From: an uncultured Prevotellaceae bacterium
Lineage (GTDB): Bacteria > Bacteroidota > Bacteroidia > Bacteroidales > Bacteroidaceae
Reading direction: 5' to 3'
Length of the DNA stretch: 41,875 nt
Assembly: GCA_902792635.1 (NCBI GenBank)
Contig: CADBAG010000029.1
Coordinates: 1-41,875, forward strand
A model generated the notes under the pieces. That model saw nothing but the letters and a program-made list of their open reading frames with translations. It made no database searches and was not told where the DNA came from. Each line of letters starts with the position of its first letter. The first letter of the stretch is position 1. Positions 16,344-24,139 of the stretch are shown here, piece by piece. Both the position numbers and the translations under genes were made by a program.

Positions 16344-18215
16344 ATGGATTTTAAGTACGACGTAATCGTTATCGGGGCAGGACACGCAGGCTGCGAGGCT
16401 GCATGCGCAGCAGCCAACATGGGTGCCAAGACATGCCTCATAACGATGGATATGAACAAGATCGCACAGATGAGCTGCAACCCCGCCGTGGGCGGTATTG
16501 CCAAAGGCCAGATTGTGCGCGAGATTGATGCCCTCGGAGGGCAGATGGCAATGGTGACGGACAGGACAGCTATCCAGTTCCGTATGCTCAACAAAGGCAA
16601 GGGTCCAGCCGTATGGTCTCCCCGGGCCCAGTGTGACCGCGGAAAGTTTATCTGGGAATGGCGCCGAGTTCTCGACCACACAGATAACCTCGATATCTGG
16701 CAGGATCAGGCCGACGAGCTCATCGTGGAGAACGGTGAAGCCGTGGGCGTAAGAACCATTTGGGGCGTAGAGTTCCGTGCCGGAGCCGTTGTTATCACCG
16801 CCGGCACCTTCCTCAACGGACTGATGCATATCGGCCATCATAAAGTAGCCGGGGGCAGGATTGCTGAACCTGCTTCCTATCACCTCACAGAGTCGATCAC
16901 CCGCTGGGGTGTACGCTCCGGGAGAATGAAGACCGGCACGCCTGTGCGCCTCGACAAGCGTACTATCCACTTCGAAGATACAGAGGAACAGCCCGGCGAT
17001 GCCGACTGGCATCAGTTCTCTTATATGGGGGTGCAGCATGCTTTAAAGCAGCTACCTTGCTGGACCTGCAACACCAATGAGGAGGTTCACCGCATCCTCA
17101 GAGATGATTTAGCCAATTCTCCCCTTTTCAACGGACAGATTCAAAGCACCGGTCCACGCTATTGCCCCTCTATTGAGACAAAGCTTGCCGTGTTCCCGGA
17201 CCGTGATCATCATCCTCTCTTTATAGAGCCCGAGGGCGAGGATACCAATGAGATGTACCTCAACGGCTTCTCCTCCTCCATGCCGATGGAGACTCAGCTG
17301 AAAGCCATCCATCAGATACCTGCTCTCAGAGACGTCAAAGCCTACCGCCCTGGTTACGCCATCGAATACGATTACTTCGATCCTACTCAACTGAACCATT
17401 CGCTGGAGTCAAAAGTTATCCCGCGCCTCTTCCTTGCCGGACAGGTCAATGGAACGACCGGCTACGAGGAAGCCGCAGGACAAGGACTCATGGCCGGCAT
17501 CAATGCCGCGCTCAGGGTGAGCGACAGCAATCCATTCGTGCTCAAACGTGATGAAGCATATATCGGCGTGCTCATCGATGACCTCTGTACGAAAGGTGTC
17601 GATGAACCCTACCGAATGTTCACGTCTCGTGCAGAGTACCGTATCCTCCTCCGTCAGGATGATGCCGATGCACGCCTCACGGAGAAGTCATACGATCTCG
17701 GTCTCGCCAAGAAAGGCCGCTACGACCGATGGATGGAGAAGAAAGCGGAGATCGCGAGAATTCTCGATTTCTGCAACAACACGACGGTGCATCCGAAAGA
17801 CATCAATAGTTCGTTGGAAGCGCTCGGTACCACCCCACTCCATTTCGGCTGCAAAGTGTCCGAACTCATCGCTCGCCCACAATTATCGATGGCAAGTCTC
17901 TCAGAAGTCATCCCCGAACTAAAAGAAGTGCTCGACGCACCGAAGAACCGGAAAGAAGAAATCTGCGAGGCCGCCGAAGTGCTCATTAAATATAAGGGCT
18001 ACATCGAGCGCGAGAATATCGTTGCCGACAAAATGCGCCGCTTGGAGAATATCAAGATTCGCGGCCATTTCAAATACGCCGAGATCAAGGAGATCAGCAC
18101 CGAAGGCCGCCAGAAGTTAGAGCGTATCGATCCCGAGACATTGGCGGAGGCAAGTCGCATCCCCGGCGTCTCTCCGTCCGATATCAACGTATTGCTCGTA
18201 CTGCTTGGTAGATAG
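16344..18215 (+). CDS. mnmG: tRNA uridine-5-carboxymethylaminomethyl modification enzyme MnmG (GidA)
   Basis: A 623-residue FAD protein that, with MnmE, installs the carboxymethylaminomethyl group at wobble U34 of tRNAs. The N terminus has the FAD dinucleotide-binding motif (VIVIGAGHAGCEAACAAANM) followed by the family block SCNPAVGGIAKGQIVREIDA. The second signature is visible in GQVNGTTGYEEAAGQGLMAG. The C-terminal helical domain that meets MnmE and tRNA ends with KLERIDPETLAEASRIPG and VSPSDINVLLVLL. Length is normal. It stands first in a run of plus-strand housekeeping genes, with a parS-like palindrome 10 bp after its stop; gidA is near the origin in many bacteria. Near-certain call. Confidence 0.97.
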   Translation: MDFKYDVIVIGAGHAGCEAACAAANMGAKTCLITMDMNKIAQMSCNPAVGGIAKGQIVREIDALGGQMAMVTDRTAIQFRMLNKGKGPAVWSPRAQCDRGKFIWEWRRVLDHTDNLDIWQDQADELIVENGEAVGVRTIWGVEFRAGAVVITAGTFLNGLMHIGHHKVAGGRIAEPASYHLTESITRWGVRSGRMKTGTPVRLDKRTIHFEDTEEQPGDADWHQFSYMGVQHALKQLPCWTCNTNEEVHRILRDDLANSPLFNGQIQSTGPRYCPSIETKLAVFPDRDHHPLFIEPEGEDTNEMYLNGFSSSMPMETQLKAIHQIPALRDVKAYRPGYAIEYDYFDPTQLNHSLESKVIPRLFLAGQVNGTTGYEEAAGQGLMAGINAALRVSDSNPFVLKRDEAYIGVLIDDLCTKGVDEPYRMFTSRAEYRILLRQDDADARLTEKSYDLGLAKKGRYDRWMEKKAEIARILDFCNNTTVHPKDINSSLEALGTTPLHFGCKVSELIARPQLSMASLSEVIPELKEVLDAPKNRKEEICEAAEVLIKYKGYIERENIVADKMRRLENIKIRGHFKYAEIKEISTEGRQKLERIDPETLAEASRIPGVSPSDINVLLVLLGR

Positions 18216-18224
18216 CTTCACAAA

Positions 18225-18240
18225 AGTTTCACGTGAAACT
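18225..18240. promoter_or_regulatory. parS-like palindrome 1
   Basis: AGTTTCACGTGAAACT, a perfect 16-bp palindrome. It matches 14 of 16 positions of the widely conserved ParB site TGTTTCACGTGAAACA, differing only in the outermost base pair. It lies between mnmG and apt. Confidence 0.75.
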
Positions 18241-18298
18241 TGAGCATACTTAAAGCATTGAAATAAAACGAGATAACACTTAAAGTAAAACGTAAAAC

Positions 18299-18829
18299 AT
18301 GAACAACCAAACGTTAGTAGACAATCTGCGAGTCATCCCCGACTGGCCGATTAAAGGGGTCAATTTCCGAGACGTCACAACGATCTTCAAGAACCCCGAA
18401 TGCATCAAGATCATCAGTGATGAGATGTACGACCTGTACAAAGATAAAGGCATCACAAAGATCGTTGGCATCGAGAGTCGCGGCTTCGTCATGAGCTCCG
18501 CCATTGCCATCCGTCTGGGCGCAGGAATCGTCCTTTGTCGCAAGCCGGGCAAACTTCCGTGCGACACGATCCAGCAGAGCTATGCTAAGGAATATGGTAT
18601 AGACACCATTGAGATCCATAAAGACGCCATAACCTCCGATGACGTCGTCCTTCTTCACGACGACCTCCTTGCAACAGGTGGCACTATGAAAGCAGCCTGC
18701 GACCTCGTCAAGAAGTTTCATCCAAAACGTATCTATTGCAACTTCATCATGGAGCTCACATCCGAATTTCCCCATACCCGCGAGATCTTCGACAAGGATG
18801 TAGAGATTACGAGCCTGCTGAAGTTTTAA
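18299..18829 (+). CDS. apt: Adenine phosphoribosyltransferase
   Basis: A 176-residue purine-salvage enzyme that makes AMP from adenine and PRPP. The N terminus reads IPDWPIKGVNFRDVTTIFKN, the typical APRT opening (P-x-KGI-x-F-x-DI). The substrate loop GIESRGFVMSSAIAIRLGAG and the PRPP-binding motif VVLLHDDLLATGGTMKAA are intact. Length and order match the family. The start at 18299 follows an AT-rich leader after the first parS-like site; the second parS-like site begins 2 bp after the stop codon. Cytoplasmic, probably a homodimer. Confidence 0.96.
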   Translation: MNNQTLVDNLRVIPDWPIKGVNFRDVTTIFKNPECIKIISDEMYDLYKDKGITKIVGIESRGFVMSSAIAIRLGAGIVLCRKPGKLPCDTIQQSYAKEYGIDTIEIHKDAITSDDVVLLHDDLLATGGTMKAACDLVKKFHPKRIYCNFIMELTSEFPHTREIFDKDVEITSLLKF

Positions 18830-18830
18830 T

Positions 18831-18846
18831 CGTTTCACGTGAAACG
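18831..18846. promoter_or_regulatory. parS-like palindrome 2
   Basis: CGTTTCACGTGAAACG, a perfect palindrome with the same 14-bp core GTTTCACGTGAAAC as site 1, 606 bp away. Lies between apt and uvrC. Confidence 0.75.
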
Positions 18847-18886
18847 ACAAGCGTAGAAGAGATAGATAAACAGTGAGTTACAAGCA

Positions 18887-20734
18887 ATGACTAAAGAAGA
18901 AAATGAAAAGCGATTAGCGTATCTGAAGAACATCGTGCTCAACATGCCGGAGAAGCCAGGAAGCTATCAATACTATGATGACCTGCGTGAGAACGGAGGC
19001 ACAATCATCTATGTGGGAAAAGCCAAGAACCTCAAGCGAAGGGTCTCCAGCTATTTCCACAAAGAGGTGGATAGGTTCAAGACAAAGGTGCTCGTCTCCA
19101 AGATCCGCGACATTTCTTACACCGTCGTCAACACGGAGGAGGATGCGTTATTGCTTGAGAACTCACTCATCAAGAAGTACAATCCCAAATATAATGTACT
19201 CCTGAAGGATGGCAAGACCTACCCTTCTATCCTTGTGACGAACGAGTATTTCCCACGCATCTTCAAGACGCGGCACATCAACAAGAAGTGGGGAACTTAC
19301 TTTGGTCCCTACCCTCACATCTCTGCGATGTACAATGTGCTTGAGTTGATTCACAAAGCTTTCAAGCCCCGCCGTTGCCGTCAACCTATTACACAGGAAG
19401 GCATCGACAACGGCAAATACCGTCCTTGTCTTGAGTATCATATCCACAACTGCGACGGCTGCTGTGTAGGCAAGCAGACACGTGAGGACTATCTTGAGAA
19501 CATACGTCAGGCAAAGGAAGTGCTGAAAGGTAACACGCGCGAACTCTCCGAATGGGTCTACAAGCGCATGATGGAGAACGCGAAGATCATGAAGTTTGAG
19601 GAAGCAGAGCGCCTGAAAGAGCGCTACCTTCTCCTTCAGGACTTCGTATCCAAGAGTGAGGTAGTGAGTCACACCATCACCGACGTCGATGTCTTCACCA
19701 TCACGGATGACGAGAATAAGAAGAACGCGTACATTAATTATATACACGTCAAGAACGGAACCATCAATCAGAGCTTCACCTATGAGTATAAACGCAAGCT
19801 TGACGAGAGCGATGAAGATCTGTTGATACAGGCTATCCCGGAGATCCGGGAACGCTTTGGGAGTACCTCGAAAGAGATTATCGTGCCTTTCGAGATGGAG
19901 TGGAAACTCAAGGATGCAGAGTTCTTTGTTCCTCAGCGAGGCGACAAACACCACCTCTTGGAGCTCTCCGAGATGAACGGAAAGCAGTATAAGTTTGACC
20001 GGCTGAAGCAGACGGAGAAGCTCAATCCGGAGCAGAAACAGACACGCCTGATGAAGGAACTACAGGATAAGCTGCACCTCGACAAGCTGCCTTATCAGAT
20101 TGAATGCTTCGATAACTCTAACATCTCAGGTACGGATGCCGTGGCAGGCTGTATCGTATATAAAGGTATGAAACCGTCGCGCAAGGACTATCGTAAATAC
20201 AACATCAAGACTGTCACTGGCCCTGACGATTATGCCTCCATGCAAGAGGTTGTACGTCGCCGCTATTCGCGCATGAAGGAGGAAGGTACACCACTCCCCG
20301 ACCTCATCATCACGGATGGTGGCAAAGGCCAGATGGATGTCGTGCGCGAGGTTGTGGAGGATGAGTTGCATCTCAACATCCCTATCGCAGGCCTTGCGAA
20401 GGATGATCGGCACCGGACGAACGAACTGCTCTTTGGCTTCCCACCTCAAGTCATAGGTATGAAGACAGACAGCGAACTGTTCCATATACTGACGCAGATC
20501 CAGGATGAGGTGCACCGCTACGCCATCACCTTCCACCGCGACAAGCGCTCCAAGCATGCCCTCCACTCGGCCTTAGATGACATCAAAGGCATAGGGCCTA
20601 AGACGAAGGAGACGCTTCTAAAGAGCTTTAAATCAGTGAAAAACATCAAAGGTGCAAGCTTAGAAGAACTTGCTACCGTTATAGGGCCTGACAAGGCGCA
20701 TAAGGTGCACGAAGCCCTTAACGAAACATCGTAG
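18887..20734 (+). CDS. uvrC: Excinuclease ABC subunit C
   Basis: The 615-residue nuclease subunit of UvrABC nucleotide excision repair, which makes the incisions on both sides of a lesion. The N-terminal GIY-YIG nuclease (about 17-100) shows GSYQYYDDL and IIYVGKAKNLKRRVSSYF. Cysteines in CRQPITQEGI..HNCDGCCVG follow, then a UVR helix (about 205-240), the RNase H-like endonuclease with ECFDNSNISGTDAV and LIITDGGKGQMDVV, and C-terminal helix-hairpin-helix motifs (DDIKGIGPKTKETLLKSFKS). Its TAG stop codon lies inside a copy of the GGGGCGGCC repeat. It follows apt by 57 bp and may share its transcript. Confidence 0.97.
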   Translation: MTKEENEKRLAYLKNIVLNMPEKPGSYQYYDDLRENGGTIIYVGKAKNLKRRVSSYFHKEVDRFKTKVLVSKIRDISYTVVNTEEDALLLENSLIKKYNPKYNVLLKDGKTYPSILVTNEYFPRIFKTRHINKKWGTYFGPYPHISAMYNVLELIHKAFKPRRCRQPITQEGIDNGKYRPCLEYHIHNCDGCCVGKQTREDYLENIRQAKEVLKGNTRELSEWVYKRMMENAKIMKFEEAERLKERYLLLQDFVSKSEVVSHTITDVDVFTITDDENKKNAYINYIHVKNGTINQSFTYEYKRKLDESDEDLLIQAIPEIRERFGSTSKEIIVPFEMEWKLKDAEFFVPQRGDKHHLLELSEMNGKQYKFDRLKQTEKLNPEQKQTRLMKELQDKLHLDKLPYQIECFDNSNISGTDAVAGCIVYKGMKPSRKDYRKYNIKTVTGPDDYASMQEVVRRRYSRMKEEGTPLPDLIITDGGKGQMDVVREVVEDELHLNIPIAGLAKDDRHRTNELLFGFPPQVIGMKTDSELFHILTQIQDEVHRYAITFHRDKRSKHALHSALDDIKGIGPKTKETLLKSFKSVKNIKGASLEELATVIGPDKAHKVHEALNETS

Positions 20735-20761
20735 GGGCGGCCCTTGTGGCCGTCCTAACCC
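20731..20761. repeat. GGGGCGGCC repeat, single arm, overlapping the uvrC stop
   Basis: Begins GTAGGGGCGGCCCTTGTGGC and carries an internal GGCGGCC..GGCCG(T)CC pairing. It matches the arms at 27134-27160 and 21459-21536. The TAG stop of uvrC is bases 2-4 of the repeat. Confidence 0.8.
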
Positions 20762-20776
20762 AACAAAATCAAATTA

Positions 20777-21229
20777 ATGAGAATAGTAATTCAGCGTGTG
20801 ACCCACGCATCCGTGTCTATAGAAGGAAAAGTAAAATCGAAGATCGGCAAGGGCTATATGATCCTTGTCGGCATCTGCTCAGAGGATACAGAGGAAGACA
20901 TCAAATGGTTAGTGAAGAAGATCATCGGTCTTCGCATCTTCGAGGATGAGAATGGCGTAATGAACCTCAGCATCCAGGAAGTGGGAGGCGATATCCTTGT
21001 CGTGTCTCAGTTCACTCTCATGGCGAGTTACAAGAAAGGGAACCGGCCAAGTTGGATCAAGGCAGCTCCCCACTCTATCTCGATCCCCCTCTATAATCAG
21101 TTCTGCAAGGAACTCGAAGAAGCTCTCGGCAAACCTATCGGCACCGGCGAGTTTGGTGCCATGATGCAAGTAGAGCTACTCAACGATGGCCCTACCACCA
21201 TCTGCATGGATACGAAAAACAAGGAATAA
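20777..21229 (+). CDS. dtd: D-aminoacyl-tRNA deacylase
   Basis: A 150-residue enzyme that hydrolyses D-amino acids (and Gly) from mischarged tRNA. It opens MRIVIQRVTHASVSI, has the catalytic-pocket motif VVSQFTLMASYKKGNRPSW and the cross-subunit Gly-cisPro region in FGAMMQVELLNDGPTTICMD. Length is that of the bacterial family (about 145-150). It follows uvrC by 42 bp, almost all of which is the GGGGCGGCC repeat. Works as a cytoplasmic dimer. Confidence 0.95.
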   Translation: MRIVIQRVTHASVSIEGKVKSKIGKGYMILVGICSEDTEEDIKWLVKKIIGLRIFEDENGVMNLSIQEVGGDILVVSQFTLMASYKKGNRPSWIKAAPHSISIPLYNQFCKELEEALGKPIGTGEFGAMMQVELLNDGPTTICMDTKNKE

Positions 21230-21233
21230 CTTC

Positions 21234-21268
21234 GAGTTAGGAGTTAGGAGATAGGAGTTAGGAGTTAA
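21234..21268. repeat. 5 x 7 bp tandem repeat (GAGTTAG)
   Basis: Five units GAGTTAG/GAGATAG/GAGTTAA in a row right after dtd. The rest of 21230-21757 has no gene; it is filled with the repeats listed next and the mazG promoter. Confidence 0.8.
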
Positions 21269-21273
21269 CAATG

Positions 21274-21358
21274 GCTTCAACCCTTAAAATTATGGCCCGT
21301 GAATCAGGCGAGTGGTCGAGTCGATCAAAAAGAAACGATTCTCAGAGGGGGTTGAAGC
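21274..21358. other. Inverted pair enclosing a possible structured RNA
   Basis: GCTTCAACCC (21274-21283) pairs with GGGTTGAAGC (21349-21358) around a 65-base interior that contains short pairings such as GAATC/GATTC. No family recognised. It may be a small RNA, a 3' structure for dtd, or another repeat element. Confidence 0.3.
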
Positions 21359-21458
21359 ATAACACGGCGATCATAAATCACTATATAATAGACAGTTATC
21401 TAAATATCATATGATTTATTTATTACAATAGCTATAGGGTGATTTAGATCGTATAAAC

Positions 21459-21536
21459 GTAGAGGCACCCCTTGTGGGCGCCCTAACCCCCGAATGGCAC
21501 TATCAACAATAGGGCGGCCACCAGGGCCGCCCCTAC
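21459..21536. repeat. GGGGCGGCC inverted pair (imperfect)
   Basis: A diverged left arm (21459-21486, GTAGAGGCACCCCTTGTGGG) and an intact right arm (21510-21536, ending GGGCCGCCCCTAC) face each other across about 23 bp, like the perfect pair at 27134-27215. Confidence 0.75.
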
Positions 21537-21546
21537 GGTGTGCACC

Positions 21547-21657
21547 ATTGCGCGCAATCATAAGGTAAACCATTGTGCGCAATCATGATTGAAACTTTGA
21601 GCGAATGAAAGATTGAAACATTGAGCGAATGAAAGATTGAGAGTTTGCTCGAAGAAA
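21547..21657. repeat. Palindromes and 24-bp tandem repeat upstream of mazG
   Basis: Two palindrome-like units ATTGCGCGCAATCA (21547-21560) and ATTGTGCGCAATCA (21572-21585), of the same family as two copies inside polA, are followed by a 24-bp tandem repeat (21587-21610, 21611-21634, partial 21635-21657) starting GATTGAAAC. Confidence 0.75.
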
Positions 21658-21694
21658 GGCAAAGGAGAAATAAGGCAATACAAAAATAAAATCG

Positions 21695-21741
21695 TATCTT
21701 TGCAGAAATTAAAGATGGTGGCCGCCACTTGGGGCGGCCAC
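21695..21741 (+). promoter_or_regulatory. mazG-like gene promoter and leader hairpin
   Basis: A -7 element TATCTTTG (21695-21702) is followed in the predicted leader by a GC-rich hairpin: GTGGCCGCC (21718-21726), 6-base loop, GGCGGCCAC (21733-21741), 16 bases before the start codon. It is made from the GGGGCGGCC repeat family and could lower translation. Confidence 0.55.
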
Positions 21742-21757
21742 TGCAAAGCAACGAAAC

Positions 21758-22084
21758 ATGACCATCAAAGAAGCACAAGAAGCCGTTGACCAATGGATCA
21801 AGACTTACGGCGTGAGATATTTCTCGGAACTCACTAACATGACGGTCCTCACGGAAGAGGTGGGTGAACTCGCCCGCGTCATGGCTCGCAAGTATGGAGA
21901 CCAGAGTTTCAAGCCCGGAGAGAAAGACAATGAGGAAGAAGAGATTGCCGACATCTTCTGGGTACTCTGCTGCATCGCCAACCAGACAGGCGTCGACATC
22001 ACCGAGGCTTTCAAGAAAAGCATCGAGAAGAAAACAGCAAGAGACAAAGACAGACATAAGAACAACCCCAAATTAAAATCATAA
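21758..22084 (+). CDS. MazG-like nucleotide pyrophosphohydrolase
   Basis: A 108-residue all-helical NTP pyrophosphohydrolase of the MazG type, likely hydrolysing non-canonical or stress-related nucleoside triphosphates. The metal-binding motif EEVGELARVMARKYGDQ and the partner EEEEIADIFWVLCCIANQTG (E-x-x-D) are present, as expected for the single-domain family of about 100-115 residues. The C terminus is Lys/Asp-rich (KKTARDKDRHKNN). It is followed by deoC after 18 bp, so the two are probably co-transcribed, linking two nucleotide-metabolism functions. Substrate is not known. Confidence 0.88.
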   Translation: MTIKEAQEAVDQWIKTYGVRYFSELTNMTVLTEEVGELARVMARKYGDQSFKPGEKDNEEEEIADIFWVLCCIANQTGVDITEAFKKSIEKKTARDKDRHKNNPKLKS

Positions 22085-22102
22085 ACAATTATAATCATAA
22101 AT

Positions 22103-23050
22103 ATGGGAATCATCAAAGACAAAATCACGAAGGACATCCAGGCGCAGAGAAGCCAGGGCATTGTGAAAAGCAGTAAGATTGACCAGGCTTTCGCAAAGTA
22201 TGACCTCAACGTCAATGAGGATGAGGTAAAATATAAAGTGAAGGAACTGATCGCTACAAAGGTACCGGAGAACGACAACGTAGACGTCAAGAAGTTTCTC
22301 TTAGGATCCGTTGAGCTCACCTCTCTGCATACGACAGACACTGAGGAGAGCATCCTCGCCATGGTAGAGAAAGTGAATAAGTTCGATAGTACTTATCCTG
22401 ATCTGCCCCACGTTGCTACTATCTGTGTCTATCCTAACTTCGCCCACCTCGTGCGCAATACATTGGAGGTAGACGGCGTAGAAATCGCTGTAGTCTCCGG
22501 CAACTTCCCATCCTCTCAGACATTCATGGAAGTGAAGATTGCTGAGACTGCCTTGGCTATCAAGGATGGTGCCACGAATGTAGACATTGTGCTGCCTGTA
22601 GGCAAATATCTATCTGAAGACTACGAGGGTGTCGCTGACGACATCAACGAACTAAAACAGACCTGCGGTGAAGTGCCTATGAAGGTCATCCTCGAAACCT
22701 GTGACCTCCCCACCCTCTCAGACGTCAAGAAAGCGGCTATTCTCGCGATGTACAGTGGGGCAGACTATATTAAGACGTCAACAGGTAAAGAGAAGCAAGG
22801 AGCTACCCCAGAAGGCGTCTACGTAATGTGCCAGGCCATCAAGGAATACTATAATGAGACAGGTATCATGATTGGCTTGAAACCTGCAGGTGGCATCAAC
22901 ACGGTGATGGATGCTGTCATCTATTACACCATCGTGAAAGAGGTACTCGGCGAGAGATGGCTCACCAACGAGATGTTCCGATTGGGCACAAGCCGCCTCA
23001 CTAACCTGCTCCTCAGCGAGGTGTTAGGAAAAGAAACAAAGTGGTATTAA
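22103..23050 (+). CDS. deoC: Deoxyribose-phosphate aldolase
   Basis: A 315-residue class I aldolase that splits 2-deoxyribose 5-phosphate into glyceraldehyde 3-phosphate and acetaldehyde. Barrel features: VATICVYPNFAHLVRNTL, VDIVLPVGKYL, MKVILETCDLPTLSD, and the Schiff-base lysine in GADYIKTSTGKEKQGATPEG. It is longer than the E. coli enzyme (about 260) through an N-terminal helical extension (about residues 1-75), which is common in Bacteroidetes forms. The start at 22103 is the first ATG after the mazG-like gene. It meets the polyprenyl synthase gene tail to tail with no gap. Confidence 0.95.
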   Translation: MGIIKDKITKDIQAQRSQGIVKSSKIDQAFAKYDLNVNEDEVKYKVKELIATKVPENDNVDVKKFLLGSVELTSLHTTDTEESILAMVEKVNKFDSTYPDLPHVATICVYPNFAHLVRNTLEVDGVEIAVVSGNFPSSQTFMEVKIAETALAIKDGATNVDIVLPVGKYLSEDYEGVADDINELKQTCGEVPMKVILETCDLPTLSDVKKAAILAMYSGADYIKTSTGKEKQGATPEGVYVMCQAIKEYYNETGIMIGLKPAGGINTVMDAVIYYTIVKEVLGERWLTNEMFRLGTSRLTNLLLSEVLGKETKWY

Positions 23051-24028
23051 TTACATATCCCGTTTGATGACGAAGTCAAGATATGCCTTCAGGCTGTTCT
23101 TGACTTCGCCATCTTCCACTTCTTCATCAAGAAGTGCCATAGAAGCAGCATGAAGCTCCCACATCTTCTTTTCTGCATAGTCGATGCCGCCATTGGCCTT
23201 TGTAAACTCAACAAGACGCGCAATCTCCTCCTTTGATACCGTGCCGTCTTTCACCTTATAAGCAATCTGCTTCATCTCCTCATCATCCGTTGAATTTAAC
23301 GCATATAAGGCAGGAAGAGTCAGCTTACCTTCAGCCATATCGTTACCGGTTGGCTTACCAATCTTCGACTGATCATAATAATCGAAGATATCATCACGTA
23401 TCTGGAAGATGATACCCAGATTACGGCCAAACTCCTTGGCATATTCGATATCCTCTTCATTAGCACCACCACTCAGTGCTCCCATAGCTGCACAAGCCTC
23501 AAACAATGCAGCAGTCTTCTGACGAATGACACGATAATAGGCATCCTCAGAGAAGTCCTTTGCATGAACATTCTCCAGCTGTTCTATCTCTCCATTAGAC
23601 AACGTACGACCAAGTTCAGCTAAATAGCGAACGATGACCTCATCGTGCGTATAACTAATGTGAAGTAAAGCCGTAGAAAGGATGTAATCACCTACCAACA
23701 CAGCCACCTTATTGCCATAAACATTATTTACAGAGGCCTGCCCACGACGCTCCTCACTCTCATCCACAACATCGTCATGAACAAGCGAAGCCGTATGGAG
23801 CAGCTCCAAGCCGACAGCAGCATGCTGAGTAACATCAGTGATGCCTCCATTGCACTTAGCCATCAAAAGGATGAGCATAGGACGCATGCGCTTCCCCGTG
23901 CGCTGACGAATATGATCAAGCGCCTGCTGAAGGAGACCATTAGTATGTGACAATGAGCGGTTGAACAAATCATTGAAATCGTTCAACTCTGATGCTATTG
24001 GTTGCCGTATGATTGATATGTAATCCAT
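23051..24028 (-). CDS. All-trans polyprenyl diphosphate synthase
   Basis: A 325-residue trans-prenyltransferase that builds the long isoprenoid chain of menaquinone or another quinone. The first Asp-rich motif lies in LLHTASLVHDDVVDESEERR, the second in IIFQIRDDIFDYYDQSK, and the family KPTGNDMAEGKLTLPALYAL block is present. The chain-length-determining region before the first motif (AAVGLELLHTASL) has small residues, which fits a long product such as octaprenyl, but the length cannot be fixed from this. It is transcribed from a TAATTTTG element at 24048-24055, back to back with polA. Confidence 0.93.
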   Translation of the reverse strand: MDYISIIRQPIASELNDFNDLFNRSLSHTNGLLQQALDHIRQRTGKRMRPMLILLMAKCNGGITDVTQHAAVGLELLHTASLVHDDVVDESEERRGQASVNNVYGNKVAVLVGDYILSTALLHISYTHDEVIVRYLAELGRTLSNGEIEQLENVHAKDFSEDAYYRVIRQKTAALFEACAAMGALSGGANEEDIEYAKEFGRNLGIIFQIRDDIFDYYDQSKIGKPTGNDMAEGKLTLPALYALNSTDDEEMKQIAYKVKDGTVSKEEIARLVEFTKANGGIDYAEKKMWELHAASMALLDEEVEDGEVKNSLKAYLDFVIKRDM

Positions 24029-24047
24029 CCAAATGAGATATTTAGCA

Positions 24048-24055
24048 CAAAATTA
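24048..24055 (-). promoter_or_regulatory. -7 element for the polyprenyl synthase gene
   Basis: TAATTTTG on the minus strand, 19 bp before the ATG at 24028. No comparable element was found for polA in the same intergenic space. Confidence 0.5.
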
Positions 24056-24139
24056 GTTATTTTATATGAGATAGTGGAGCCACTATGCCAACTTTTTCGT
24101 AATTTTACGGAAAAATACACAATACATAGAATTCCTCTC

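Noticed and set aside
24074-24139. Upstream start for polA
   Set aside because: It adds 22 residues before the conserved MDKLFLLDAYA opening and lies close to the divergent promoter.
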